Below are positions 1 to 6,956 of a DNA stretch of 8,275 nucleotides, piece by piece. Made by a program: the position numbers and the translations under genes. This stretch comes from Burkholderiales bacterium (lineage in GTDB: Bacteria; Pseudomonadota; Gammaproteobacteria; Burkholderiales; Casimicrobiaceae): NCBI GenBank assembly GCA_025935435.1, contig JAICVH010000085.1, positions 1 through 8,275 of the forward strand. Reading direction: 5' to 3'. Each line of letters opens with the position of its first letter. The first letter of the stretch is position 1. Under the pieces are notes generated by a model. The model was not told the DNA's origin. It worked only from the letters and a program-made list of their open reading frames with translations, and searched no databases.

Positions 1-23
1 CGTGCAACAGCGTGCGCTTTCAT
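1..23 (-). CDS. Possible start of a further minus-strand gene, cut by the window edge
   Basis: An ATG on the minus strand begins at 23, one base after the TGA stop of the SAF-domain dehydrogenase (stop 27-25), in the arrangement TGA-A-ATG. It reads MKAHAVA and then leaves the window. Such tight spacing is typical of translationally coupled operon genes, so this may be the next gene of the same catabolic unit. There is no clear Shine-Dalgarno sequence before it and only seven codons are visible, so both its existence and its function are uncertain. Confidence 0.25.
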
Positions 24-24
24 T

Positions 25-1338
25 TCACGCAGCCGCCGCCATGCCGATGAAATCGTCCTGCAACCGGCGCACCTGCACGATCGACAGTCGTTCATCGGGC
101 GCGCAGTTCGCGTAGGTCAGGTAGTCTCCGGCGGCGATGGCGCGCGTCACGGTTGCCCCCTGCGCGAGCCCGAGTGGCAGCGCGTTTTGCGCGAGCGCAT
201 CGACCCGCGTCAGCGCAAAACCGCGGTAGCAGTATTCGCCGATCGCATCGAGCTTTTCGCCGGGCGCCAGCGCTTTCTTGGCACGGGCTCCGACTTCCGC
301 AACCGGCGTGTGCATCGGACGCATGTGGCTTTGCCCGTGCAGGACTGCCGCCGCTGCAGACAACGGCACCTCGAGGCTCGTCAGGTGATAGGGCCTGAAG
401 AATGTGTAATAGGGCCCCTCACCGAGCTGCAGATCGTTCATGCGCTCACGCAGCCGTGGATGGCGCATCTCCGCAACGGCGAACACGCCGGGTGCGACGC
501 CGCGCGCGACGGTGAAATCGACGACGCCCTTGCGCGACAACAGGCCGCCTTCGTCGCGCGGACAGAACACGCGGTGCAGCGCGTCGACCGCCGCCGAAGG
601 TCCGTGCATGCCGGGGATATCCGGCACGAGGCCGGTCGCGTTGGCAAGCGCGACCATCTCGACCATCGTCTTCGAGCCGTCGACGAATTCGACCAGCATC
701 CGCGGATTCATGTTGCGGCGCTTCGCCTCGTCCACGTATGCGTCGGGCGTCGCATCGATGCGAAACGCGTTGTTCTTGCCCTTGCCGGCCGCGACGATCG
801 GATAGCCGAGCCCGCGCAGGAAATTGACGAGTTCCATCGTCGAACTCGGCTCGTCGCCGGCGCCGAGCGTGTAAACGACGCCGGCTTCGGCGGCTTTGGC
901 CGACAGATACGCGCCGATCGTCACGTCCGCCTCGACGTTCATCATCACGATGGGCTTGCGCGCGCCGATGGTCGTCAGGGCAACCTGCGCGCCCACATTG
1001 GGGTTACCGGTCGCATCGATGACGACATCGACATCGTCGGCGGTGCACACTTCACGATACGAGCGGGCGGTGGCAAGCCGGCCGCGCTTGATCAGTCGCG
1101 CGACAGCGACCGCGTCATCGGCGATTTCGGGCGCACGCGCCGTGCTGCCGGCGACCTTGCAGGCGGCGAAGACGTTGTCGGGCACCGCGTCGGCTGCGGC
1201 CACGACCTCGATTCCCGCCATCAGGCCGGTCTGGACGATGATGTCGGTGCCCATCTGGCCGGCACCGATCAATCCGACGCGGACGGGCCGCCCCTCGCGC
1301 TGTCGCTGGTCGAGCGCTTCGGCGATCGAACCACCCAT
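25..1338 (-). CDS. NAD(P)-dependent oxidoreductase, homoserine-dehydrogenase-like, with C-terminal SAF domain
   Basis: A 437-residue soluble protein resembling the group described as predicted homoserine dehydrogenases with a SAF domain (COG4091-like). An N-terminal Rossmann fold carries the dinucleotide loop GAGQMG at residues 25-30, with an acidic residue at the end of the second strand (D50). DATGNP (108-113) follows in the usual cofactor-binding place. The central part (about 160-335) is the probable catalytic domain and includes GAGDEPSS (159-166). Residues about 345-415 look like a SAF domain (AEVGARAKKALAPGE and the later LPLGLAQGATVTRAIAAGDY). Family members often sit beside sugar or polyol regulators, and the divergent SorC-type regulator here suggests a sugar or sugar-acid substrate, which is inference. 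True threonine-pathway homoserine dehydrogenase activity is unlikely from context. The ATG at 1338 is preferred over an in-frame GTG at 1380, because a promoter -10 lies at 1368-1373 and the GTG would leave only 22 bp to the divergent gene. Confidence 0.85.
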   Translation of the reverse strand: MGGSIAEALDQRQREGRPVRVGLIGAGQMGTDIIVQTGLMAGIEVVAAADAVPDNVFAACKVAGSTARAPEIADDAVAVARLIKRGRLATARSYREVCTADDVDVVIDATGNPNVGAQVALTTIGARKPIVMMNVEADVTIGAYLSAKAAEAGVVYTLGAGDEPSSTMELVNFLRGLGYPIVAAGKGKNNAFRIDATPDAYVDEAKRRNMNPRMLVEFVDGSKTMVEMVALANATGLVPDIPGMHGPSAAVDALHRVFCPRDEGGLLSRKGVVDFTVARGVAPGVFAVAEMRHPRLRERMNDLQLGEGPYYTFFRPYHLTSLEVPLSAAAAVLHGQSHMRPMHTPVAEVGARAKKALAPGEKLDAIGEYCYRGFALTRVDALAQNALPLGLAQGATVTRAIAAGDYLTYANCAPDERLSIVQVRRLQDDFIGMAAAA

Positions 1339-1402
1339 GCTGATCTGGACATTTGTCACAATAGCGGAACATATCTCCACCGCGGCTTAGCCGTCAAGTA
1401 CC
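1339..1402 (-). promoter_or_regulatory. Divergent promoter/operator region between dehydrogenase and SorC-type regulator
   Basis: On the minus strand, TTGACG (1392-1397) and TATGTT (1368-1373) are separated by 18 bp. They match sigma70 -35 and -10 boxes at 5/6 and 4/6, and place the start site about 20-25 nt before the dehydrogenase ATG at 1338. Just downstream is the short palindrome TTGT-C-ACAA (1353-1361), well placed for an operator. A weaker plus-strand promoter for the regulator can be drawn (TGGACA at 1346-1351, CATATC at 1370-1375, 18-bp spacer). If real, the two -10 boxes overlap. The boxes are seen in the sequence. Binding by the neighbouring regulator is inferred from the divergent layout, which is common for SorC-family autoregulation. 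Confidence 0.5.
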
Positions 1403-2338
1403 GTGACCGTCGATACCGATGCCGCCGTCCGCGCGGCGTGGCTCTATTACGTCGAAGGGCTGACGCAGGAAATGATTGCGCAGTCGATGCAGATCAGTCG
1501 CGCGAAGGTCATTCGACTGCTCGCGTCCGCCCGCGAAAGCGGCGTGGTGCGGATCCGGATCGATGCGAAGGGCACCCCGGAACTCGCGCTCGAGCGCAAC
1601 CTGATGCGCGTGTTCGGATTGAAGGAGGCCGTCGTCGCACCATCACCGGTCGATCCTGCAGCGGTCGACGCGATCGTCGGCGAAGCGGCCGGTGCTTACA
1701 TGACGGCCCAGGTCCGTGACGGGATGGCGATCGGTGTGGGCTGGGGTCAGACGCTCAGCATGAGCCTGAAGGCGATCGGCACGCAGTCGCACGAGCGACT
1801 CTCGGTGATTTCGCTGCTGGGCGGCATGACCCACTCGCGCGCGATCAACCCGTCGGCTGTTGCGCGCCGAATGGCCGACGCGTTCGGTGCCGAGTGTTAC
1901 CAGTTGACGGCGCCGGTGTTCGTGGCGAACGAGGCGATGCGCGACGCGCTGTGGGCGGAGCCGGGGTTACGCGAGCTGCGCGATCGCGCGCGCAGCGTGG
2001 ACCTTGCGCTGGTCAGCGTCGGTGATTTGAGCGAAAGCGCCACGGTGTTCCGGGAGCGCCTGCTGCCGCGATCGGCGCTGGCAAGTCTTCGCAACGCCGG
2101 TGCCGTCGGCGACGTGCTGTGCCAGTTCGTCGATCGCGACGGCTGCGTCGTCGATCATCCGGTGAGCGGGCGCGTTCTCGCCTTCGGCCTCGACGATCTG
2201 CGCCGGCTGCCGAGGGTAGTGATCGCAGCCGGCGGAGCCCGCAAGGCGGTTGCGATTCGTGCGGCGCTGAAGGCTACGCACGCGAGCGTGCTCATCACCG
2301 ACGAGGCGGCGGCGCGAGCGCTTCTGGAGGCTGCGTAG
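1403..2338 (+). CDS. SorC/DeoR-class sugar-binding transcriptional regulator
   Basis: A 311-residue cytoplasmic DNA-binding protein. The N-terminus has the characteristic AAWLYYVEGLTQEMIAQ...ISRAKVIRLLASARESG segment (about 11-47), a helix-turn-helix of the SorC type. The rest is the SorC effector domain, built like sugar-phosphate isomerases. It shows the phosphate-loop-like GVGWGQTLSM (111-120), SLLGGM (137-142), the VDLALVSVGDL strand (199-209) and the late AAGGARKAVAIRAAL segment (275-289). Family members are usually 310-330 residues, bind phosphorylated sugars or polyols, and control an adjacent catabolic operon. By position it should control the divergent SAF-domain dehydrogenase and anything downstream of that. 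The GTG at 1403 is the first possible start, because an in-frame TAG lies at 1388-1390. No strong ribosome-binding site is visible. The effector cannot be told from the sequence. Confidence 0.93.
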   Translation: MTVDTDAAVRAAWLYYVEGLTQEMIAQSMQISRAKVIRLLASARESGVVRIRIDAKGTPELALERNLMRVFGLKEAVVAPSPVDPAAVDAIVGEAAGAYMTAQVRDGMAIGVGWGQTLSMSLKAIGTQSHERLSVISLLGGMTHSRAINPSAVARRMADAFGAECYQLTAPVFVANEAMRDALWAEPGLRELRDRARSVDLALVSVGDLSESATVFRERLLPRSALASLRNAGAVGDVLCQFVDRDGCVVDHPVSGRVLAFGLDDLRRLPRVVIAAGGARKAVAIRAALKATHASVLITDEAAARALLEAA

Positions 2339-2384
2339 CGCCCGGATGCGTTCTTGATCTGCGCTACTCGCGTTCCGGGCGCTA
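2336..2384. terminator. Perfect 11-bp inverted repeat in the convergent gap, possible bidirectional terminator
   Basis: TAGCGCCCGGA (2336-2346) is matched exactly by TCCGGGCGCTA (2374-2384) across a 27-nt spacer, in which GCG (2348-2350) and CGC (2369-2371) could extend pairing. The left arm begins with the TAG stop codon of the regulator. Position between convergent genes and the GC-rich stem fit a terminator for both strands. However, there is no T-run after either arm and the loop is long, so a classical intrinsic terminator is not assured. It could instead be an mRNA-stabilising hairpin. Confidence 0.4.
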
Positions 2385-2422
2385 ACGAGAGCGTGTTCCC
2401 GGCGCGCGCAGCACCGGTGGTG

Positions 2423-2872
2423 TCAGTTCACGATCCACGGATCGAGGAGCCGGACCGATTTCGGGCCGATGATCTGCACGCCGTACGAATACCGCTTGCC
2501 ACTTGGCGGATGCGCCTTCGTCTGGCACTTGAACATCTTGCCGTTGAGCTTGCAGTCGAAATCGCGCTGCCCGTCAAGCCTCTTGAACCAGACGCCGTAG
2601 CTTGGCTGAAACTCGAATCCGGCGTCGAGCGCCTCCTTGGTCAGCTCCCAGCGCGCGTTGTTTCCGCGCACATTGAGTTCGTCGGGGTCGACCGACGCGC
2701 GACACGTGAAGGCGCCGCAATCGACGATCGAGACGACGACGCGGCAGTCATCGTCATTGTTGCAATTCGCTTGACGCGGCTGCGGGTTGCCATGCAGCGT
2801 GACGCAACTCGACAACACGAGCGCAGCCAGTGCCGCAAGCGGTGCGGCGGATATCCGAAGACTTTTTGTCAT
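2423..2872 (-). CDS. Small cysteine-rich putative outer-membrane lipoprotein, function unknown
   Basis: A 149-residue protein with a lipoprotein signal peptide: MTKSLRI, a hydrophobic stretch APLAALAALVL, then the lipobox LSSC with the lipidated Cys at residue 23. Residue +2 is Val, not Asp, which suggests outer-membrane sorting. The 127-residue mature part carries six further cysteines, four clustered in the NCNNDDDC...VDCGAFTC segment and two in DFDCKLNGKMFKC, enough for three disulfides in the periplasm. I do not recognise the family. The ATG at 2872 is chosen over an upstream in-frame start because it directly precedes the signal peptide and has an AAGGA ribosome-binding site. A weak promoter candidate lies at 2918-2946 on the minus strand (TTGAAG, 17-bp spacer, CAGAAT). 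The upstream neighbour is MarC, 115 bp away. Confidence 0.8.
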   Translation of the reverse strand: MTKSLRISAAPLAALAALVLSSCVTLHGNPQPRQANCNNDDDCRVVVSIVDCGAFTCRASVDPDELNVRGNNARWELTKEALDAGFEFQPSYGVWFKRLDGQRDFDCKLNGKMFKCQTKAHPPSGKRYSYGVQIIGPKSVRLLDPWIVN

Positions 2873-2877
2873 GATGG

Positions 2878-2882
2878 TCCTT
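2878..2882 (-). promoter_or_regulatory. Ribosome-binding site deciding the lipoprotein start
   Basis: AAGGA on the minus strand lies five bases before the ATG at 2872. It fixes this codon as the start rather than the in-frame codon 111 bases upstream, which would put 37 unrelated residues before the signal peptide. Confidence 0.7.
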
Positions 2883-2987
2883 GTATATCCATGGGACGTT
2901 CTGGCGCGAGGGGGGCCATTCTGGCACTGCGCAACGGCGGCTTCAACCTGAGGGCGTAGCGCGCCACCTTGGATGGGTAGCACGCGG

Positions 2988-3605
2988 TCATTGCGGCGCG
3001 AAAAACACGTTTTTCAGACCCGTTATCAACGCCTGAACGGCAAGCGATGCGAGGACCAGTCCCATGATCCTGGCCATGACGTTGATGCCGGTCGCGCCAA
3101 GAATCCTTTGCATCGGAGCCGCGCCTCGCAATACCAGATAGGTAATCGTCAGGACGATGCACATGCTGATCAGCGTGCAGGCCTGCTGCGGGATGCTGTG
3201 CAGATCGTTTTCGGTCAGGAGCACGATCGACATGATCGCTGCCGGCCCGGCGATGTACGGCATACCAAGCGGAAACACGGCGATGTCCCGCCCAGCCGTC
3301 GCGTGTTCGCCGGGCCCGGTTTGCAGGCTCTGCGCAAAAACCATTTTCACGCCTACGAGCAACAGCACGATACCGCCGGCGATGCGAAACGCGTCAACCG
3401 AGACCCCCATCGCGTTCAGCGCCAGTTCACCGACAATCATGAACGCCAACAGGATTGCAAACGCAATCAGTATCGAGCGCAGCAGAGTGCGCGCTCGGGC
3501 GTCCGGCGAGAGCTCGTGTGTGAGCCCGATATATGCCGGAATGACGCTGAAGGGATCGATGGTCGCCATCAGCGTCACGACGTCCGTCCAGAAATTCGCA
3601 AACAC
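2988..3605 (-). CDS. MarC family integral membrane protein
   Basis: A 205-residue inner-membrane protein of the MarC (UPF0056) family. Six hydrophobic segments can be placed near residues 5-27, 42-64, 70-91, 113-131, 142-161 and 175-198. Family marks are the TIDPFSVIPAYIGLT stretch (15-29) in helix 1, the FRIAGGIVLLLVGVKM segment (73-88) and FPLGMPYIAGPAAI (111-124), which has the conserved GP near the fourth helix. MarC was once linked to multiple antibiotic resistance in E. coli, but that role was not supported and the transported substrate is unknown. The start is GTG at 3605, preceded by a GGCGGAAAG-like ribosome-binding site. A longer version from a TTG at 3674 would add a basic 23-residue leader unlike the family and would begin upstream of the likely transcription start. 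The gene stands 115 bp from the next upstream gene, so it probably has its own promoter. Confidence 0.92.
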   Translation of the reverse strand: MFANFWTDVVTLMATIDPFSVIPAYIGLTHELSPDARARTLLRSILIAFAILLAFMIVGELALNAMGVSVDAFRIAGGIVLLLVGVKMVFAQSLQTGPGEHATAGRDIAVFPLGMPYIAGPAAIMSIVLLTENDLHSIPQQACTLISMCIVLTITYLVLRGAAPMQRILGATGINVMARIMGLVLASLAVQALITGLKNVFFAPQ

Positions 3606-3656
3606 GACTTTCCGCCTTTGCCGCCGAAGCGCGCGCCTGCCCTCGCGAGTACGCGG

Positions 3657-3684
3657 ATGATACGGTGTGCACAATCAAGTGCAA
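3657..3684 (-). promoter_or_regulatory. Candidate promoter of the MarC gene with overlapping small inverted repeat
   Basis: On the minus strand, TATCAT (3657-3662) matches the -10 consensus at 5/6. It is preceded after 16 bp by TTGCAC (3679-3684), a weak 3/6 -35 box. The spacer edges carry the inverted repeat TGCAC-N6-GTGCA (3668-3683), which could be a regulator site. The initiation point would fall about 45 nt before the GTG at 3605, consistent with the shorter MarC start. The evidence is base matching only. Confidence 0.35.
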
Positions 3685-3720
3685 CCAACGGACCTCCGGG
3701 TCGCGCTGCAGCTCGGGATA

Positions 3721-4002
3721 TCAGGCGCGCGAGTGCAGCCTCTCTCCTGTTTCCTCGGATCGACCGGTGCGGATGATTTCGTGAGCGATGACGCCGACGC
3801 GGGTCGCAACGATATTGCCTTCACCTTCGGACAGTTCGCCCCAGAGCTTCCCGCGGTGCTCGACGACGCCTTTGCACGCGGACACCATGTCAGTCAACCT
3901 CGGGATCAGTTCGTGCACTGGCGCCGGCAGCACCAGTGCGAGTAGCGCGGCAACGACATCTCGTATAGGCGACTGCGCATCGAAGTCCCGTTGGGTGGAC
4001 AT
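3721..4002 (-). CDS. Small hypothetical protein, 93 residues, mostly helical
   Basis: This reads as a genuine soluble protein. It has an amphipathic helix around SPIRDVVAALLALVLPAPVH (11-30), then ELIPRLTDMVSACKGVVEHRGKLWGEL (31-57), and a C-terminal VIAHEIIRTGR helix (71-81). No signal peptide or membrane segment is convincing, although residues 17-27 are hydrophobic. I do not recognise a family or motif and assign no function. Residue composition is balanced (few Arg/His runs), unlike the arginine-rich antisense frames across this stretch, which is why this strand is preferred. The start is ATG at 4002, with only a weak GAAAGA-like ribosome site. An in-frame TTG at 4044, with AAGGAA downstream of it, is a less likely start. 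The gene is divergent from dusA and 115 bp upstream of MarC. Confidence 0.65.
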   Translation of the reverse strand: MSTQRDFDAQSPIRDVVAALLALVLPAPVHELIPRLTDMVSACKGVVEHRGKLWGELSEGEGNIVATRVGVIAHEIIRTGRSEETGERLHSRA

Positions 4003-4096
4003 AGCGTCTTTCGGTGGGATTGGCGTGATTTCCTTGGGCGCCAAAGTGCGTTCACGTCGGCCGCCACGGGGACATCTGCGAAGACGGACGGACTAC

Positions 4097-4119
4097 GATT
4101 ATAAGAGTGGCTAATAATC
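4097..4119. promoter_or_regulatory. Overlapping -10-like elements within an inverted repeat in the divergent gap before dusA
   Basis: The minus strand has a perfect TATAAT (4098-4103), and the plus strand has TATAAG (4100-4105). Neither has a good -35 box at normal spacing. The same place contains the inverted repeat GATTAT-N11-ATAATC (4097-4102 and 4114-4119). If the plus-strand box is used, transcription would start near 4111, which favours the ATG at 4128 for dusA and leaves a leader of under 20 nt. A shared regulator site is inference. Confidence 0.35.
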
Positions 4120-4127
4120 AACGCGAT

Positions 4128-5090
<963 letters not shown>

Positions 5091-5164
5091 TATGCCCGCC
5101 TCGTTGTCCTACGCGGCCTTGTGAATTCGTTCCATTTTCCGCGCGCGAAGGGTCTGCGGTCGCG

Positions 5165-6109
5165 ATGACCGCTCCGTTTGCGCCGCGCCGGCTGACAATC
5201 GCCACGCGCGAATCGGCGTTGGCACTGTGGCAGGCGGAGCACATCCGCGCGCAACTGTCGTCGCGTTATCGCGGAACGAGCGTCGAGCTTCTCGGCATGA
5301 CGACACAGGGTGACCGCATCGTCGATCGGCCGCTCGCGAGCATCGGCGGCAAGGGCCTGTTCATCAAGGAACTCGAAACCGCGCTGCGCGAAGGCCGCGC
5401 CGATCTCGCCGTGCACTCGCTGAAAGACGTGCCGATGGAGCTTCCCGAAGGCTTCGTGCTGGCCGCCATTTCCGCGCGTGAGGATCCGCGCGATGCATTC
5501 GTCTCGACCGAACACGATTCGCTGGCCTCGATGCCCGCGGGCAGCGTCGTCGGTACGTCGAGCCTGCGACGTGAAGCGCAATTGCGCGAGCACCATCCGC
5601 GACTTCGCATCGAATCGTTGCGCGGCAACGTGCATACGCGCCTGCGCAAGCTGGACGAGGGCCGTTACGACGCGATCATCCTCGCCGCTGCGGGGCTGAA
5701 GAGGCTCGGACTCGGTACGCGCATTCGTGCGCTCCTCGACGCCGATGAGAGCCTGCCCGCGCCGGGTCAAGGCGCGCTTGCGATCGAATGTCGCGTCGAT
5801 CGGCTCGACGTGCAGAATGCGCTAGCGCCGCTTGCCGATCGCGGCACCACGCTCGCGACCATCGCCGAACGTGCGTTCTCGCGCGCGCTCGGCGGTAGTT
5901 GTCAGACGCCGCTCGCTGCGTACGCCGAATGGGAAGGAGATCGTTTGTGGCTGCGCGGGCTGCTCGCGAGCCGCGATGGGCGCGACGTCATGCGCGGCGA
6001 AACCGAAAACGTCGTCGCCGACGAACAGGAAGCGGCGGCGCTGGGTGTCGCGCTCGCCGATCAGTTTCTCACCCGCGGTGCGCACCGGCTTGCCGTGTCG
6101 CAGGCATGA
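5165..6109 (+). CDS. hemC: Hydroxymethylbilane synthase (porphobilinogen deaminase)
   Basis: A 314-residue cytosolic enzyme that joins four porphobilinogen units into hydroxymethylbilane, the linear tetrapyrrole precursor of heme, siroheme and cobalamin. Family marks are present in order: TIATRESALALWQA (11-24), MTTQGDR (45-51), IGGKGLFIKELE (60-71), AVHSLKDVPMELP (82-94) with the catalytic Asp88, GTSSLRREAQL (130-140) with the substrate-binding arginines, LRGNVHTRLRKLDEG (152-166), AAAGLKRLGL, LPAPGQGALAIE and LGGSCQTPLAAYA (242-254). Cys246 is the attachment point of the dipyrromethane cofactor. All key residues seem intact, so the gene should be functional. The ATG at 5165 fits the family start. 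Earlier in-frame sequence is proline- and cysteine-rich and unlike HemC. No strong ribosome site is visible. The gene overlaps hemD by four bases (ATGA), indicating coupled translation. Confidence 0.97.
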   Translation: MTAPFAPRRLTIATRESALALWQAEHIRAQLSSRYRGTSVELLGMTTQGDRIVDRPLASIGGKGLFIKELETALREGRADLAVHSLKDVPMELPEGFVLAAISAREDPRDAFVSTEHDSLASMPAGSVVGTSSLRREAQLREHHPRLRIESLRGNVHTRLRKLDEGRYDAIILAAAGLKRLGLGTRIRALLDADESLPAPGQGALAIECRVDRLDVQNALAPLADRGTTLATIAERAFSRALGGSCQTPLAAYAEWEGDRLWLRGLLASRDGRDVMRGETENVVADEQEAAALGVALADQFLTRGAHRLAVSQA

Positions 6110-6930
6110 CCAGCGACGTCTTTTCATTGTCGCCGCCACGCTCGCCGCCCGGACCGCTCGACGGCATCGGCGTGATCGTCACGCGCCCGCAGCGACAGGC
6201 CGCGGCGCTCGCGACACGGATCGGCGCACTTGGCGGCACGCCGATCATCTGGCCCGCGATCGTCATATTGCCGCCCGACGATCGCGAACCCCTAACGCGC
6301 GCCCATGCCAGCCTCGATCGCTACGACATTGCGATCTTCGTGTCGGCGAACGCCGTCGAATTCGGTGCACCGCCACAGGGCCAATGGCCCGCGCACATCG
6401 TCACGTATGCGCCGGGCCCCGGCACCGCCGAAGCGCTCGCAGGTGCGGGGATTCCAAACGCGCAGGTTCCCGTGACGTCGTTCGACAGCGAAGGCTTGCT
6501 CGAACTTGCTTCGCTCTCCGACGTCACCGGCAAGCGCATCGTCGTGTTCCGTGGTGAAGGCGGGCGCGAATTCCTCGGCAACACGCTGCGCGCACGCGGT
6601 GCGACCGTCGATCACGTGCCATGCTATCGGCGCGTCGCACCGTATTCGGGTGCCGACGGCCTGATCGAAGCGATGCGCGACGGCCGCGCGCATGCATTGA
6701 CGCTGACGTCGAGCGAAGGCCTCGACAACCTGATCACTGCCGTGGGCTCGGTTGGGCGCACGCTGATCGAGCGACTGCCAGTATTCGCGGCGCATCCTCG
6801 CATTGCCGAGCGAGCGCGTGATCACGGCTTGCGCGCGATCGAGACCGCCGGAGGCGATGCGGGGCTCGTCGCGGGCCTCCTCGACTGGTTCACGGGACCA
6901 CCGCGCAGCGCGGCAACGCGCAGCGCGTAA
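6106..6930 (+). CDS. hemD: Uroporphyrinogen-III synthase
   Basis: A 274-residue enzyme that closes hydroxymethylbilane to uroporphyrinogen III with inversion of ring D, the step after HemC. The family is poorly conserved, but the expected pieces are present: GVIVTRPQRQAAALATRIGALGG (22-44), FVSANAVEF in the first domain, the APGPGTAEALAGAGI turn, VVFRGEGGREFLGNTLRARGA, the YRRVAPY segment, LTLTSSEGLDNL and PVFAAHPRIAERARDHGL near the end. Length is typical of a stand-alone HemD. There is no fused HemX-type domain such as Burkholderia hemDX-type genes carry. The start ATG at 6106 overlaps the hemC stop. The C-terminal tail PPRSAATRSA is encoded by a 15-bp tandem repeat. The next gene follows after 26 bp, so the three are probably co-transcribed. 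Confidence 0.94.
   Translation: MTSDVFSLSPPRSPPGPLDGIGVIVTRPQRQAAALATRIGALGGTPIIWPAIVILPPDDREPLTRAHASLDRYDIAIFVSANAVEFGAPPQGQWPAHIVTYAPGPGTAEALAGAGIPNAQVPVTSFDSEGLLELASLSDVTGKRIVVFRGEGGREFLGNTLRARGATVDHVPCYRRVAPYSGADGLIEAMRDGRAHALTLTSSEGLDNLITAVGSVGRTLIERLPVFAAHPRIAERARDHGLRAIETAGGDAGLVAGLLDWFTGPPRSAATRSA
6902..6927 (+). repeat. 15-bp tandem repeat (1.7 copies) at the 3' end of hemD
   Basis: CGCGCAGCGCG occurs at 6902-6912 and again, exactly, at 6917-6927, with GCAA between, giving a 15-bp period that encodes RSA-AT-RSA in the last hemD codons. Each copy is itself CGCGC-A-GCGCG, so the outer halves (6902-6906 and 6923-6927) can also pair as a GC-rich hairpin ending at the TAA stop. It is probably a recent slippage duplication in a tolerant protein tail. 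Confidence 0.8.
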
Positions 6931-6944
6931 TCGCCGCATCCTCT

Positions 6945-6950
6945 GGAAAG
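6945..6950 (+). promoter_or_regulatory. Ribosome-binding site of the 2-hydroxyacid dehydrogenase
   Basis: GGAAAG lies six bases before the ATG at 6957, the clearest ribosome site on the plus strand in this window. It supports this start codon for the dehydrogenase. Confidence 0.6.
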
Positions 6951-6956
6951 CCGCTG

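Noticed and set aside
187..1719. Long plus-strand open frame (510 codons) antisense to the dehydrogenase and running into the regulator
   Set aside because: Its translation is dominated by Arg, His, Asp and Gly with no domain pattern. It mirrors the codon bias of the real minus-strand gene and overlaps the regulator in another frame.
2973..3776. Plus-strand frame of 267 codons opposite MarC
   Set aside because: Arg/His/Gln/Asp-rich translation with no recognisable fold. The minus strand encodes a clear six-helix MarC protein over the same bases.
5091..5164. Possible separate promoter for hemC in the 74-bp gap after dusA
   Set aside because: TTGTCC and TTGTGA can be read as -35 boxes, but no acceptable -10 box follows at normal spacing.
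6292..6939. Minus-strand frame of 215 codons opposite hemD
   Set aside because: An antisense shadow of hemD's GC-biased third positions, with no family resemblance.
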